From NCBI GenBank assembly GCA_022447855.1, contig JAKUTX010000002.1, positions 1 to 64,000 on the forward strand: a DNA stretch of 64,000 nt. The letters are read 5' to 3'. Both the position numbers and the translations under genes were made by a program. The first letter of the stretch is position 1, and each line of letters starts with the position of its first letter. The notes under the pieces were generated by a model, which did no database searches, was not told where the DNA came from, and was given only the letters and a program-made list of their open reading frames with translations. Positions 16,600 through 25,409 of the stretch are shown here, piece by piece. The stretch comes from UBA6927 sp022447855. GTDB taxonomy: Bacteria; Chloroflexota; Dehalococcoidia; Lucifugimonadales; UBA6927.

Positions 16600-17388
16600 A
16601 TGTTCTACCCTAAGTTCGAATTTACCAATGAAACCATTGAATCTCATGGAATAATCCTCCATCGAATAAAATCATTGAAAGAAGTTCGAGATAATGTCCC
16701 AAAAGGGACGATAGGTGGATTTTTACCTTTCACTGATGAAATCAAATTAAGCGCCCTATCCCACGAAGGAACTTGCTGGATTGCAGAAAATTCTATGATC
16801 TTCTCTAATTCTGTCGAAATTAAAGATAGCGCACTAGTTGGCGGAAAGGCTCAAATTTTTGACAATGTTTCTATCTCCGATTTAGCAACAATTTCTGAAA
16901 ATACAATTATCCGAGGGAATTCAAAAATCCGAGGATCAGCAAAAATCAAAGGTAAAGCAAAAATCTCTGGAAATACATTAATTACGGGATCCTCAATTGT
17001 TTTAGGGCCAACCACTATCTCCGATAATGTGCATATTGAAGGGACTTGTAATATTTCTGGAAAATCCATAATTGAAGGCAACGCACAAATTCTTGGAGCA
17101 TCACAAATTGGAGGTCATGCCAAAATCTCTGGGAATGCTCGAATCAGCGGGTCTGCTTTAGTAAGAGGCACGGCCAGAATATTTGGAAGAGCCAAAATCC
17201 GAGATGCTGCCAAAATCCGAGATGCTGCCTGGGTTTTTGAAAATGCTGATATTTGTGAAGCTGCTTCAGTATCGGGAAATGCTCGAATCTTTGGAAATGC
17301 TCGAATCCTAGGGGCTGCTAAAATCGAAGGCAACTCAATAATTTCTGGAGAAAGAATTATAGGCGGGGCAACCGAAATTAAAGATTAG
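16600..17388 (+). CDS. Hexapeptide-repeat left-handed beta-helix protein
   Basis: A 262-residue protein. From about residue 60 to the end it consists of tandem hexapeptides of the pattern (I/L)-x-G-x-A-x, such as ISGNARISGSALVRGTARI, which fold as a left-handed parallel beta-helix. Roughly 30 hexapeptides can be read, ten coils. The first 60 residues are not repetitive. It resembles YdcK-like hexapeptide proteins rather than a classic acetyltransferase; I see no obvious inserted loop or catalytic histidine. The DNA itself holds exact 18-bp tandem duplications (17191-17226, 17275-17307), so coils have been added recently. It begins eight bases after the enolase gene, implying co-transcription, and its stop overlaps that of convergent rplY. 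Confidence 0.8.
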   Translation: MFYPKFEFTNETIESHGIILHRIKSLKEVRDNVPKGTIGGFLPFTDEIKLSALSHEGTCWIAENSMIFSNSVEIKDSALVGGKAQIFDNVSISDLATISENTIIRGNSKIRGSAKIKGKAKISGNTLITGSSIVLGPTTISDNVHIEGTCNISGKSIIEGNAQILGASQIGGHAKISGNARISGSALVRGTARIFGRAKIRDAAKIRDAAWVFENADICEAASVSGNARIFGNARILGAAKIEGNSIISGERIIGGATEIKD

Positions 17389-18053
17389 TTATCTTCACCC
17401 TCTTCTGAATCAGATGATTCTTCAGATGCATCTCCACCATCACCCTCAGTCATTTCATCTTCTTCAGTAGATGCAACAACCTCTTCTTCTTCAATTCTTG
17501 GAGGAACTACACGAGCAATTAAGTCATCTGAGGAGCTAATCAGAGTAATATTTTCTGGAATAGAGAGGTCAGATACATACAAACTCTTCTCAAAGTCGTC
17601 CAATCCTGCAACACTAATTTCTAATGAAACGGGAATATCCATAGGGAGCGCTTCAATAATTAAATTCTGCAAAGGTTGCATTAAAGTACCTCCACGTTGT
17701 GAGGCAGGAGCAAGACCTTCCAGTATAATAGGCACTTCAGCGCGAACAGCTTTAGAAGTATCAACCCTAAGAAAATCAACATGTAAAATATTCTCGGTTA
17801 CTGGATGTCGTTGAATTTCTCGAACAAAGCACATATTTACATTATCAGAACCCTTCACAGTAACTGAAACAGGAATATTGGTTCCTACTTCCAGAACCAA
17901 GCGCGCTAAAAGCTTTAAATCCCCTTGCAACGAAAGAGAATCAATATCTGGGCCGTACATATGCACTGGTAGTAATCCAGATTTTCGCAATGTTTCAACT
18001 TTTTTTCCAAGTAAATCCCTTGGTTCCAACTCAAGGGTCTTTAAGTCCGCCAT
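17385..18053 (-). CDS. rplY: 50S ribosomal protein bL25 (CTC type)
   Basis: A 222-residue long-form bL25, which binds 5S rRNA in the large subunit. Residues 1-90 are the 5S-binding beta-barrel (LELEPRDLLGKKVETLRKSG then the VREIQRHPVTENILHVDF motif). Residues about 95-185 form the second TL5/CTC domain (EVPIILEGLAPASQRGGTLM). The last 35 or so residues are a strongly acidic Glu/Asp/Ser tail. AGGAG lies nine bases before the ATG. A -10-like TATAAT is visible upstream near 18090 on the same strand. The 3' end overlaps the convergent beta-helix gene by four bases. Confidence 0.95.
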   Translation of the reverse strand: MADLKTLELEPRDLLGKKVETLRKSGLLPVHMYGPDIDSLSLQGDLKLLARLVLEVGTNIPVSVTVKGSDNVNMCFVREIQRHPVTENILHVDFLRVDTSKAVRAEVPIILEGLAPASQRGGTLMQPLQNLIIEALPMDIPVSLEISVAGLDDFEKSLYVSDLSIPENITLISSSDDLIARVVPPRIEEEEVVASTEEDEMTEGDGGDASEESSDSEEGEDN

Positions 18054-18219
18054 TTGGGAAAACTCCTATATATAATGAAGTTTCATTATATCATATGGTT
18101 GGGGTTAAATCATTCAATTCTAATGATTTAGATAATTCAAGATTCAGCCTAGCGACACGCTGCGGTACAATGTAAAATGATCTTATTCTATTTACATTCA
18201 ATCTCGAGCGAAAAAAATT

Positions 18220-19107
18220 GTGATAGCTTCAAAAAGTAAATATTTTTACCCCAAAAACATCGGATCATATGCATTGGCAATTGCAATAATGGTTGTTGGA
18301 TTAGTCGCTTACGGAGCGTGGGTCAGGGTCTCAGGGTCAGGACTAGGGTGCCCTGACTGGCCACTTTGTGAGGGCGGTGTGGTCCCAAGTAACATTGCAG
18401 CACTTATCGAATCTGGCCATCGATGGTACGCAGGCATAGTAATGTTATGCATATTCGGATTAACATTAGTAACCCGCAAATTCAAAAACCAGTTTCCAAT
18501 TGGATCCAAAATGGCAATTGGAGCATCCGTGGCAGTAATCATTCAAGCACTTCTTGGAGCAATTGTAGTATTTACCGAATTAAATCCACTCGTTCGCCTT
18601 GTCCATTTATTATTAGCAATGACAATAATTTTACTGCTGGCAATTACAGCTTTCGATTTCTTATCCGATATTCACTATAGAAAATTTTTTACTGGACGTG
18701 CCAGGCATTTATTAATTACTTCCGCAGCTATAATTTTATTAGGTTCTAGCATAGTAGCTAGAAAATACTCATTTAGTTGCATTGGTATCCCTTTGTGTGG
18801 TGACATAGGCATCCCAGAAGCCACAATCCTTCATGACTCCCACAGAACTCTTGCTTATATACTTCTATTGGGAACATTTTTTATGACTTTTAAAATGTGG
18901 AGAGCTAACATTCGTGGAATAGAATTAAATTTATCAATTCTATGTTCACTAATTGCTTTCTCTCAAATTTGTCTCGGCTTGAGCGCAGTGTTCTTTGGAA
19001 TGCCTGATATACTTAGAATATTACATGCTGGCGTTGCTAGTCTTTTGTGGCTTTCATACGTTTCCTTGTGGGCCATTACTTCAGACTTAGATACCAAAAA
19101 AAGATAA
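18220..19107 (+). CDS. ctaA: Heme A synthase (COX15/CtaA)
   Basis: A 295-residue, eight-helix membrane enzyme that oxidises heme O to heme A for cytochrome oxidase. Two four-helix halves each carry a heme-ligand histidine pair: His67 (ESGHRWYAG, with Glu64) and His129 (VRLVHLLLA) in the first half, His208 (DSHRTLAY) and His269 (ILHAGVAS) in the second. Two extracytoplasmic cysteine pairs, Cys44/Cys50 and Cys187/Cys193, match the disulfide-bearing Bacillus type. The start is a GTG with a weak ribosome binding site. No oxidase or ctaB gene is in the window. It is divergent from rplY. Confidence 0.92.
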   Translation: MIASKSKYFYPKNIGSYALAIAIMVVGLVAYGAWVRVSGSGLGCPDWPLCEGGVVPSNIAALIESGHRWYAGIVMLCIFGLTLVTRKFKNQFPIGSKMAIGASVAVIIQALLGAIVVFTELNPLVRLVHLLLAMTIILLLAITAFDFLSDIHYRKFFTGRARHLLITSAAIILLGSSIVARKYSFSCIGIPLCGDIGIPEATILHDSHRTLAYILLLGTFFMTFKMWRANIRGIELNLSILCSLIAFSQICLGLSAVFFGMPDILRILHAGVASLLWLSYVSLWAITSDLDTKKR

Positions 19108-19153
19108 CCGCGTTTTACAAACGATTAAGTAAATATTTCTCGAGGGAGTAAAA

Positions 19154-19750
19154 ATGAACAATATCATTGACCCATATGATTATGACGACGAAAACCGCAT
19201 GTTTTATGGATCGCGCTATCTAGAAATTCAAGATCACATCGCTTCAACAGGTAACGGAGCAGGTAATAAAGTTCTTGATGTTGTGTGTAGAACTGGATTC
19301 ATCACTGGAGGTTTACTTCGAATAGGTGCCTTACAAACAATCGTGGTAGATCATTCTGATGAAATGCTAACGTTCCTACAGGACAAATTCATTGGAGCAG
19401 AAGGTTATGTAGGTCTTGAATGTAGATTAGGAAACGCTAATGAATTGCCCGTCGAGGATAACACGGTCGATTCATCATTTATTGGGATGTCACTTAATGA
19501 TTTTGAAAATCCATCTCAAATAATCTCTGAAATGATTCGAGCCACCAAAAGTGATGGCAAAATAATCATTTTTGATGCAGAATTTGCTAAAAACACATCA
19601 AATTTTTTTTCAGGAATGGAAATCACAAAAGCGAAAACCCTGCTTACAGAAGCAGGATTGTTAAAGGTGTCAACTGAAAAACTTGGAACTCTTCAAAATC
19701 AAGACAATCTGGAAGCATCTCCATATATTATTTCCGCTAACGTTCCATAA
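19154..19750 (+). CDS. Class I SAM-dependent methyltransferase-like protein
   Basis: A 198-residue protein with the Rossmann-type methyltransferase order: motif I at about 39-49 (KVLDVVCRTGF), an acidic residue closing strand 2 (VVDHSDEML), the NANELPVEDNTVDSSF region for motifs II-III, and a KSDGKIIIFDAEF strand. Motif I is degenerate: the usual GCGTG reads VCRTG, so SAM binding may be weakened. It is smaller than most UbiE/COQ5-type relatives. GGGAG lies just upstream of the ATG. It follows ctaA by 46 bases and may be co-transcribed. Substrate unknown. Confidence 0.7.
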   Translation: MNNIIDPYDYDDENRMFYGSRYLEIQDHIASTGNGAGNKVLDVVCRTGFITGGLLRIGALQTIVVDHSDEMLTFLQDKFIGAEGYVGLECRLGNANELPVEDNTVDSSFIGMSLNDFENPSQIISEMIRATKSDGKIIIFDAEFAKNTSNFFSGMEITKAKTLLTEAGLLKVSTEKLGTLQNQDNLEASPYIISANVP

Positions 19751-19758
19751 ATTCCAGA

Positions 19759-20097
19759 TCAGGAAGATCTTCCGGCTATTTCTAACAAGATTCTTCGAAC
19801 GTCAGAAAGGATTTTGCGACGAAATGTTCTGTCAGCAATAAAACTCCCAATAAACATTTGGGTAAAAACTGCAGGGAATACTCCTGGAGAATCGCCGCTA
19901 AACATCAAATCAGTACGATTCCCATCATGACGTAACCCAATAGTTACACCTTTCCAAGAATTTTGCCTAATCATAATTTCCCGCCACATCGAACTTATAG
20001 AAAAAATCTCATATTTACTATCCAAATTTTCCGACAAAACTTGCATTACCATTCGTGCATCCAAATTTGGGTTGTTATGTACCTGAATTGTTTCCAT
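19759..20097 (-). CDS. Small protein of unknown function
   Basis: A 112-residue protein without a family I recognise. It reads as an alpha/beta soluble domain: METIQVHNNPNLDARMVMQV, a central beta-rich part (WKGVTIGLRHDGNRTDLMF) and a basic amphipathic C-terminal helix (RTFRRKILSDVRRILLEIAG). The ATG at 20097 was taken over a TTG nine bases upstream because GGA precedes it. Its end lies eight bases from the convergent methyltransferase gene. The composition is protein-like and the frame has no competitor. Confidence 0.65.
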   Translation of the reverse strand: METIQVHNNPNLDARMVMQVLSENLDSKYEIFSISSMWREIMIRQNSWKGVTIGLRHDGNRTDLMFSGDSPGVFPAVFTQMFIGSFIADRTFRRKILSDVRRILLEIAGRSS

Positions 20098-20214
20098 GAA
20101 ATCCAATCTTTAAAAATATTTCAACAATAATGGTAGTATAAGCAGGAAGTAGAATGTGAGCAAGTAACAACAGATTTTGTTTTAAATATTGCTCAATTTT
20201 AGAGGAGACAAATT

Positions 20215-21102
20215 ATGCGGGAAAATTTCAGTGGCGTGCACTGGATGCTAGCTACACCTTTTGTTGATAACGAAAATTTAGATCTAAAAAGCATGTCAAC
20301 TCTTGCAACTAAAGCTGAGGAATTTGGATGCACAGGCATAGTTGCTTTGGGCGTTACAGGTGAGGTTGCCAAACTAACTGATAATGAAAGAACCCAGATT
20401 TCAGAGACGGTAATTTCTTCAGCCAAGAATATTCCAATAACACTTGGAACATCTGGAGGAAGTAGTTTTACAGTAATCAACCGTAGCATAGAAGCTCAAA
20501 AGCTAGGAGCAGCCGCAGTAATGGTCTCGGCACCACCCATGCTAAAACCCAACGACGACGCACTACTGACTTTTTATGAGAAATTAGGCAATTCCATCGA
20601 TATTCCTATAGTCGTACAGGACTACCCTGAAACTACAGGAGTGCATATGTCACTATCATTTATCGAAAACCTTGTCGAAAGAGTCCCATCCGCTCTTTAC
20701 TTGAAACTAGAAGATCCTCCAACCCCCAATAAAATCTCTTCAATCAGACAACGAATCGGCGACCGCATGGAGATTTTTGGTGGCCTAGGAGGAGTTTACC
20801 TCCTTGACGAACTAGCAAGAGGCAGCGCAGGGGCAATGACTGGATTTGCATACCCAGAAATTTTAATTTCAGTTTGTGAACTCATGAATAATAGTTCGAG
20901 AGATGAAGCTGAAGCAATATTCTATAAATATTTACCATTAATTTTGTTTGAAGGGCAATCAGGAATAGGAATATCTATAAGAAAGGCTGCCCTTCATCTA
21001 AGGGGATTTATTTCATCTCCAAAAGTACGCTTCCCAGGAGCAAATATTGACCCCAACACTCAGTCTGAACTAGAATCGCTAATCACAAAATTAAACCTCT
21101 AA
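20215..21102 (+). CDS. DapA/NanA-family aldolase
   Basis: A 295-residue class I aldolase-fold enzyme of the dihydrodipicolinate synthase / N-acetylneuraminate lyase family. Schiff-base lysine is Lys164 (YLKLEDPP), the catalytic tyrosine is Tyr137 (QDYPETTG), and the carboxylate-binding loop reads GVTGE (46-50) rather than the GTTGE of true DapA. No lysine-pathway gene is adjacent, and the altered loop favours a catabolic lyase or dehydratase, for example on 2-keto-3-deoxy sugar acids. AGAGGAG precedes the ATG. Assignment as DapA itself is not supported. Confidence 0.85.
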   Translation: MRENFSGVHWMLATPFVDNENLDLKSMSTLATKAEEFGCTGIVALGVTGEVAKLTDNERTQISETVISSAKNIPITLGTSGGSSFTVINRSIEAQKLGAAAVMVSAPPMLKPNDDALLTFYEKLGNSIDIPIVVQDYPETTGVHMSLSFIENLVERVPSALYLKLEDPPTPNKISSIRQRIGDRMEIFGGLGGVYLLDELARGSAGAMTGFAYPEILISVCELMNNSSRDEAEAIFYKYLPLILFEGQSGIGISIRKAALHLRGFISSPKVRFPGANIDPNTQSELESLITKLNL

Positions 21103-21118
21103 ATTAATGAGGTGCCCT

Positions 21119-21138
21119 ATGAACTGTTTCCAGTTCAT
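21119..21138 (+). terminator. Possible weak terminator after the aldolase gene
   Basis: A perfect 8-bp hairpin (21119-21126 with 21131-21138, TTTC loop) starts 16 bases after the stop codon, followed by TTTCATC. The T-run is short, so termination strength is doubtful. Confidence 0.4.
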
Positions 21139-21205
21139 TTCATCTCCATAATAAAGAGTTTTATTGATTTTTTCATTGTTATCGTGAGAATTATTGATTT
21201 AATAC

Positions 21206-21472
21206 CTAGTCCTTCATTTCCTGTTCCCACATCATAATTAGGATTGCTTTATAGATGATTTTCTTACTAGCATTATGTCCCATTTTGTCAGGGTCAAATG
21301 GATTAACCTTTTCATTTAACTGAATTAATTTATTCTCGACAAAGCTTCTACTTAATCCCAAACCTTTAAATGCTTCATCTACAGATTCTTGATTAGTTCC
21401 ATTAATTAAATCCATGAAAAAATTATCAACAAGATTGCTAGCTACCCCGAACCTATCAACTAGTTCATTCAT
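21206..21472 (-). CDS. Small hypothetical protein
   Basis: An 88-residue, apparently all-helical soluble protein with no family I recognise. It has alternating acidic and hydrophobic helical stretches (NELVDRFGVASNLVDNFFMD, EAFKGLGLSRSFVENKLIQL) and a Lys/Met-rich C-terminus. No good Shine-Dalgarno precedes the ATG, and about 100 and 160 bases of non-coding DNA flank it, so it may be a free-standing gene. Coding status is probable rather than certain. Confidence 0.5.
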   Translation of the reverse strand: MNELVDRFGVASNLVDNFFMDLINGTNQESVDEAFKGLGLSRSFVENKLIQLNEKVNPFDPDKMGHNASKKIIYKAILIMMWEQEMKD

Positions 21473-21634
21473 TAATTCTGATTGGTTTTTTTGAATGTTG
21501 TCAGAAATCTGATTTCTTTTCCCTTTCTATTCTCAATAAGTCTTTAAATCGTACTAGTCCCAAATATTACCATTTCATTAGAGATGATTATTTTGAACCG
21601 CAAAATTTTAACCGAACCATCTAAATAAGTGATA

Positions 21635-22357
21635 TTATCCTAAAGTAATACGTCGGAAGGCTTCAGCGCATTCCATATCCTTATCTTCGGCTGTTCTTGC
21701 TCTCCAATCTCTCATCACCTGTTCCCATTCTTCAATAGTTCTGCGCCCTGATACCTGCGAACTGTGAGCCATAAGTGAATTAGTTGAAATTTTCATATAA
21801 TCAGTTACATCAATCCAAATATCAGGTTCAGGGTGTCCCATTACCCACACTTCCGAAACCTTATGAGGCTCATATCCCTCCTCTAATAATTCTGGAAAGG
21901 TTAAATGATCCCTAGCTGCTGGATACACAGCAGATAGAGTAGCCTCTCCTGCAGCCATATGGTCTGGATGACCAATTCCTCCCCTAATTCCGTCTAGGGC
22001 TCTCATTGGATATGGGCATATTACAACATCCGGTTTAGCTCTTCTGATTTCTCGGGCAATATCTTTTCGGAGATCCATTGATGGTTCCAACATTCCATCT
22101 GGATAATCCAAAAATCTTACATCTTTTAGTCCTAATATTTTACCCGCATCTATTTGCTCTTGACGTCTAATTTCTTTGATTTCAGAAGAAGTTAATTTTC
22201 TGTCAGCAGTTCCTTTACTGCCATCAGTACAAAGAACATAAACAAAGTCCCAACCAAGCCTGCAATATTTCGCGACAGTTCCAGAACAGCCAAATTCAGC
22301 ATCGTCAGCATGTGCAACAATCACCATACCACGAGAATAATTTTTTCCTTCTAACAT
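21635..22357 (-). CDS. PIG-L / LmbE-family deacetylase
   Basis: A 240-residue zinc-dependent de-N-acetylase. The metal motif AHADD (15-19, usually AHPDD) lies near the N-terminus, followed by EFGCSGTVAK; the second motif HPDHMAAG supplies the later histidine ligand, and RRQEQIDAGKILG is the conserved helix. Relatives remove acetyl groups from GlcNAc-type conjugates, including bacillithiol and mycothiol precursors and lincomycin-pathway sugars. The ATG at 22357 follows GGGAG; the GTG six bases earlier overlaps it. It sits immediately downstream of nuoN with an AT-rich hairpin between (22384-22403), so it may be partly co-transcribed. Confidence 0.88.
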   Translation of the reverse strand: MLEGKNYSRGMVIVAHADDAEFGCSGTVAKYCRLGWDFVYVLCTDGSKGTADRKLTSSEIKEIRRQEQIDAGKILGLKDVRFLDYPDGMLEPSMDLRKDIAREIRRAKPDVVICPYPMRALDGIRGGIGHPDHMAAGEATLSAVYPAARDHLTFPELLEEGYEPHKVSEVWVMGHPEPDIWIDVTDYMKISTNSLMAHSSQVSGRRTIEEWEQVMRDWRARTAEDKDMECAEAFRRITLG

Positions 22358-22405
22358 TTCCACTCCCTCAAAAAATATATATTGATTTTAACAAATTAAA
22401 ATCAG

Positions 22406-23875
22406 TCACGGAGTTGAAATTAAGGCGAAAGATGCTTTCTCAATTAATTCGACCACTGGAGATGGATATACTCCAATAATTACCATCGAAAACAACAAAA
22501 TCCCTAAAAATATTGCAGCTATTGGCGAAATATAAACTTTGACTGGATCTTTAGCTTCGTCAATATACACAGATCTTAGTAGTTTTAAGTAGTAATAAAG
22601 AGAAATGAGACTCGCTAGAATTCCAACTCCCGCTAACCACAAGAATCCTTGGACAGCGACTGCCGTAAATAGATAAAATTTGCTTACAAATCCAACAAAT
22701 ATTGGCAATCCAGCTAAGGAAAATAATGACACTGCTAGTACAACTGATACAAATGGAGATGCTTTGCCTATGCCCGCTAAAGAGGCTACATCCATTCTGC
22801 CAGTCGAATTGAAAATTGAGGAAATAGACCAAAATGCACCAATGCTGCTAATTGTATATCCCACTAAATGAAATATCACCCCTGTCATGACTAACGCAGG
22901 AATATTAGCATTGTCAATATTAGTCGATGACAATGCAATAAATCCTAACAATAAATATCCAACTTGCCCGATACTAGAGTAAGCTAACAACCTTTTCAAA
23001 TTATGCTGCACTAAAGCTAGTATGTTGCCCCCAAGCATGGTCAAAACAGCAAGAATTATCAATAATAACTGCCATTGATCAATTTCTGGGAAAATAGCTT
23101 GCCAGAAAAATCTTAATGCCAGCACAAAGACTGCAGCTTTAGACCCAACTGCTATAAAAGCTGTAATTGATAATGGCGCTCCCTGATAAACATCTGGCGC
23201 CCACATATGAAACGGAATTATAGATAATTTAAATGCGATCCCCACAAGAACCAAAACTATGCCAATAACAAGTCCTGGCTCAAAAGAAACTATAGAGCGT
23301 AAACTTTCCTCAATTCCTGAAAACATTGTGGTTCCAAGCAAACCATAAATTTGACTAATTCCGAATAAAAGGATTGCTGAAGAAAATGCTCCAAGCAAAA
23401 TTAATTTTAATCCTGCTTCATTCGATTCTTTATTATATCGATCAAAAGCTACGAGAACATACAGACCAAAACTAAGAAGTTCTAATGAAATATATGCCAT
23501 TAGCAACTCTGCAGAAGCAGCCATTAAAGACATTCCTGCTAAACTAAATAAAATTATTGCATAAAACTCTCCAACATGTTCTATTTGCTTGCTGACAAAA
23601 TCAGTAGACATCAAAACTATAAAAATTCCGATAACCAAAAAGAACGATCTGAAAAAATGAGAGTAGTCATCAAAAACAAGAATCCCAGAATATATCTCCG
23701 TTGATTTTCCTTTAAAGAAAATAATTAATATAACAAGAATTACAAAGAGCCCAAGAGCCGAAAAATATCCCAGAAGATTTTTTTGTGTCGGTCGAAAAAT
23801 GAAATCTAGTGATAAAACTGAAAATCCTAGGGCAAGTATTAGAAATTCTGGAATTAAAAAAGTTAAGTCTTCCAA
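22406..23875 (-). CDS. nuoN: NADH-quinone oxidoreductase subunit N
   Basis: A 489-residue antiporter-like membrane subunit of complex I with about fourteen hydrophobic helices. Family landmarks are visible: YISLELLSFGLYVLVAFDR with the helix-5 glutamate, the KLSIIPFHMWAPDVYQGAP proton-channel motif and the LAYSSIGQVGYLLLG segment. The start is a TTG at 23875 with GGGGG upstream, two bases after the nuoM stop. It is the last gene of the nuo operon and takes part in proton pumping. Confidence 0.95.
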   Translation of the reverse strand: MEDLTFLIPEFLILALGFSVLSLDFIFRPTQKNLLGYFSALGLFVILVILIIFFKGKSTEIYSGILVFDDYSHFFRSFFLVIGIFIVLMSTDFVSKQIEHVGEFYAIILFSLAGMSLMAASAELLMAYISLELLSFGLYVLVAFDRYNKESNEAGLKLILLGAFSSAILLFGISQIYGLLGTTMFSGIEESLRSIVSFEPGLVIGIVLVLVGIAFKLSIIPFHMWAPDVYQGAPLSITAFIAVGSKAAVFVLALRFFWQAIFPEIDQWQLLLIILAVLTMLGGNILALVQHNLKRLLAYSSIGQVGYLLLGFIALSSTNIDNANIPALVMTGVIFHLVGYTISSIGAFWSISSIFNSTGRMDVASLAGIGKASPFVSVVLAVSLFSLAGLPIFVGFVSKFYLFTAVAVQGFLWLAGVGILASLISLYYYLKLLRSVYIDEAKDPVKVYISPIAAIFLGILLFSMVIIGVYPSPVVELIEKASFALISTP

Positions 23876-23876
23876 A

Positions 23877-25388
23877 TCATCCCCCTAGTCCAGATAAAAG
23901 CTCTGAAACACCGACATCAATCAATCTAATAAACGGGAAAGGAACTAATCCAATGAATATAATAAAAGCAGCCAAAATTAATGAGCCTGCTTTTTCATTG
24001 ATTGAAACTCTCTTACATTGATCTAACAATGAAGATGGAGGCCCATAAAAGACTCTAGAAATCAACCTAAGCATATATATTGCTGTAAGAGCAGCACCAA
24101 CAATACCAAGAACTCCAGCCCATACGTACGTTTTAAATAATCCTAAGAAAACTAACAATTCAGCAACAAATCCACTAAGTCCTGGCAAGCCAAGACTTGC
24201 AAAAGCTGCTAGAGAAAAAATCGAGGCCGCAAATCCAAATTTTTTGGCTAGGCCTTGCAGAACATCAATATCTCTAGTATGAGTACGGTCATAAATAATA
24301 CCGACAGCTGTAAAGAACAAAGCGGTCATGATTCCATGGGAAAACATCTGCAGAACCGCTCCCGATAATCCTAATTGATGCAACGATGCAATTCCCATGA
24401 GAACATACCCCATATGACTGACACTCGAATATCCAATAACATATTTTAAATCTCGTTGGGCCATTGCTGCTACTGAACCATATATAACATTAATTGTTCC
24501 CAAAACCATTATTACAGGCATCCAAAAATTTGCCCCTTCTGGAAGCAATGTCATTCCAACTCGAATAATTCCAAAAGCACCCAACTTCATTAGAACACCA
24601 GCATGAACCATAGATACTCCCGTGGGAGCGGCTACGTGTCCATCGGGAGACCATGTGTGAAACGGCCAAAGTCCTGCCAAAACCCCAAACCCTAACGCTA
24701 AGAGGGCAAAGAAAAGAATTTGAAAATTCCTTGAAAATTCAACCTGCGATAGTTCATTGATGCTGAAAGATCCTATTCCCGCTTCTACAAATATTGCCAA
24801 GATGGCAATCCAAATCAATACACTTCCTGCCACCAAATAAATTGTGAGTTTCATTGCACCGTATTCTTTTGTGCGCATAAAGGATTTAAAATCTGTGCTA
24901 CTGCCCCAAACCCCTACAAGCAAATACATAGGCAAAACTGAAAGTTCATAAAAGAAAAAAAAGAAAAACAAATCATATGAAATAAAAACCCCAAAAACCC
25001 CACCAATTAAAAGAAAATACAATACTAAATATTCTTTCAACCGGTCCTTAATATTCCATGAAATCAATATGCCCGTAAACATCACTACGCCGGATAACAA
25101 TATCATCAATGCAGAAATACCATCTATTCCCAAAAGTAACTGTATTGAATCCTCAGAAAACTGACCGGTTCCAGAAAATGAAAGCCAATTCAATGATGTT
25201 AAAAATTGAATACCTCCTAAAGCAAGGTCATAGGACAAAAACAAATAACAAGAAAGTAACATTGTAAGAAATCCAAAAGTTAATGCCACAGACCTCAAAA
25301 GAATTATATTTTTTGGAGGTAGAAAAAAAATAATAGCTCCACCTAAAAGAGGCAATGCCAATAAAACTAGTGAAATTTCTTCAATCAT
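23877..25388 (-). CDS. nuoM: NADH-quinone oxidoreductase subunit M
   Basis: A 503-residue antiporter-like complex I subunit. Seen: FFFFYELSVLPMYLLVGVWG with the conserved helix-5 glutamate, the GLWPFHTWSPDGHVAAP motif with the channel histidines, and YVIGYSSVSHMGYVLMG. About fourteen transmembrane helices. It lies between nuoL (21 bases away) and nuoN (one base) and forms one of the three proton channels of the membrane arm. Confidence 0.96.
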   Translation of the reverse strand: MIEEISLVLLALPLLGGAIIFFLPPKNIILLRSVALTFGFLTMLLSCYLFLSYDLALGGIQFLTSLNWLSFSGTGQFSEDSIQLLLGIDGISALMILLSGVVMFTGILISWNIKDRLKEYLVLYFLLIGGVFGVFISYDLFFFFFFYELSVLPMYLLVGVWGSSTDFKSFMRTKEYGAMKLTIYLVAGSVLIWIAILAIFVEAGIGSFSINELSQVEFSRNFQILFFALLALGFGVLAGLWPFHTWSPDGHVAAPTGVSMVHAGVLMKLGAFGIIRVGMTLLPEGANFWMPVIMVLGTINVIYGSVAAMAQRDLKYVIGYSSVSHMGYVLMGIASLHQLGLSGAVLQMFSHGIMTALFFTAVGIIYDRTHTRDIDVLQGLAKKFGFAASIFSLAAFASLGLPGLSGFVAELLVFLGLFKTYVWAGVLGIVGAALTAIYMLRLISRVFYGPPSSLLDQCKRVSINEKAGSLILAAFIIFIGLVPFPFIRLIDVGVSELLSGLGG

Positions 25389-25409
25389 GCTCTATTTAAA
25401 TTCCTAATT

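Noticed and set aside
16851..17333. Minus-strand frames opposite the hexapeptide-repeat gene
   Set aside because: Their repetitive Ala/Ser/Ile/Phe pattern is simply the complement of the repeat DNA on the coding strand.
20215..21102. Assignment of the aldolase as dihydrodipicolinate synthase (dapA)
   Set aside because: The substrate loop is GVTGE rather than GTTGE and no lysine-pathway gene is near, so only the family is given.
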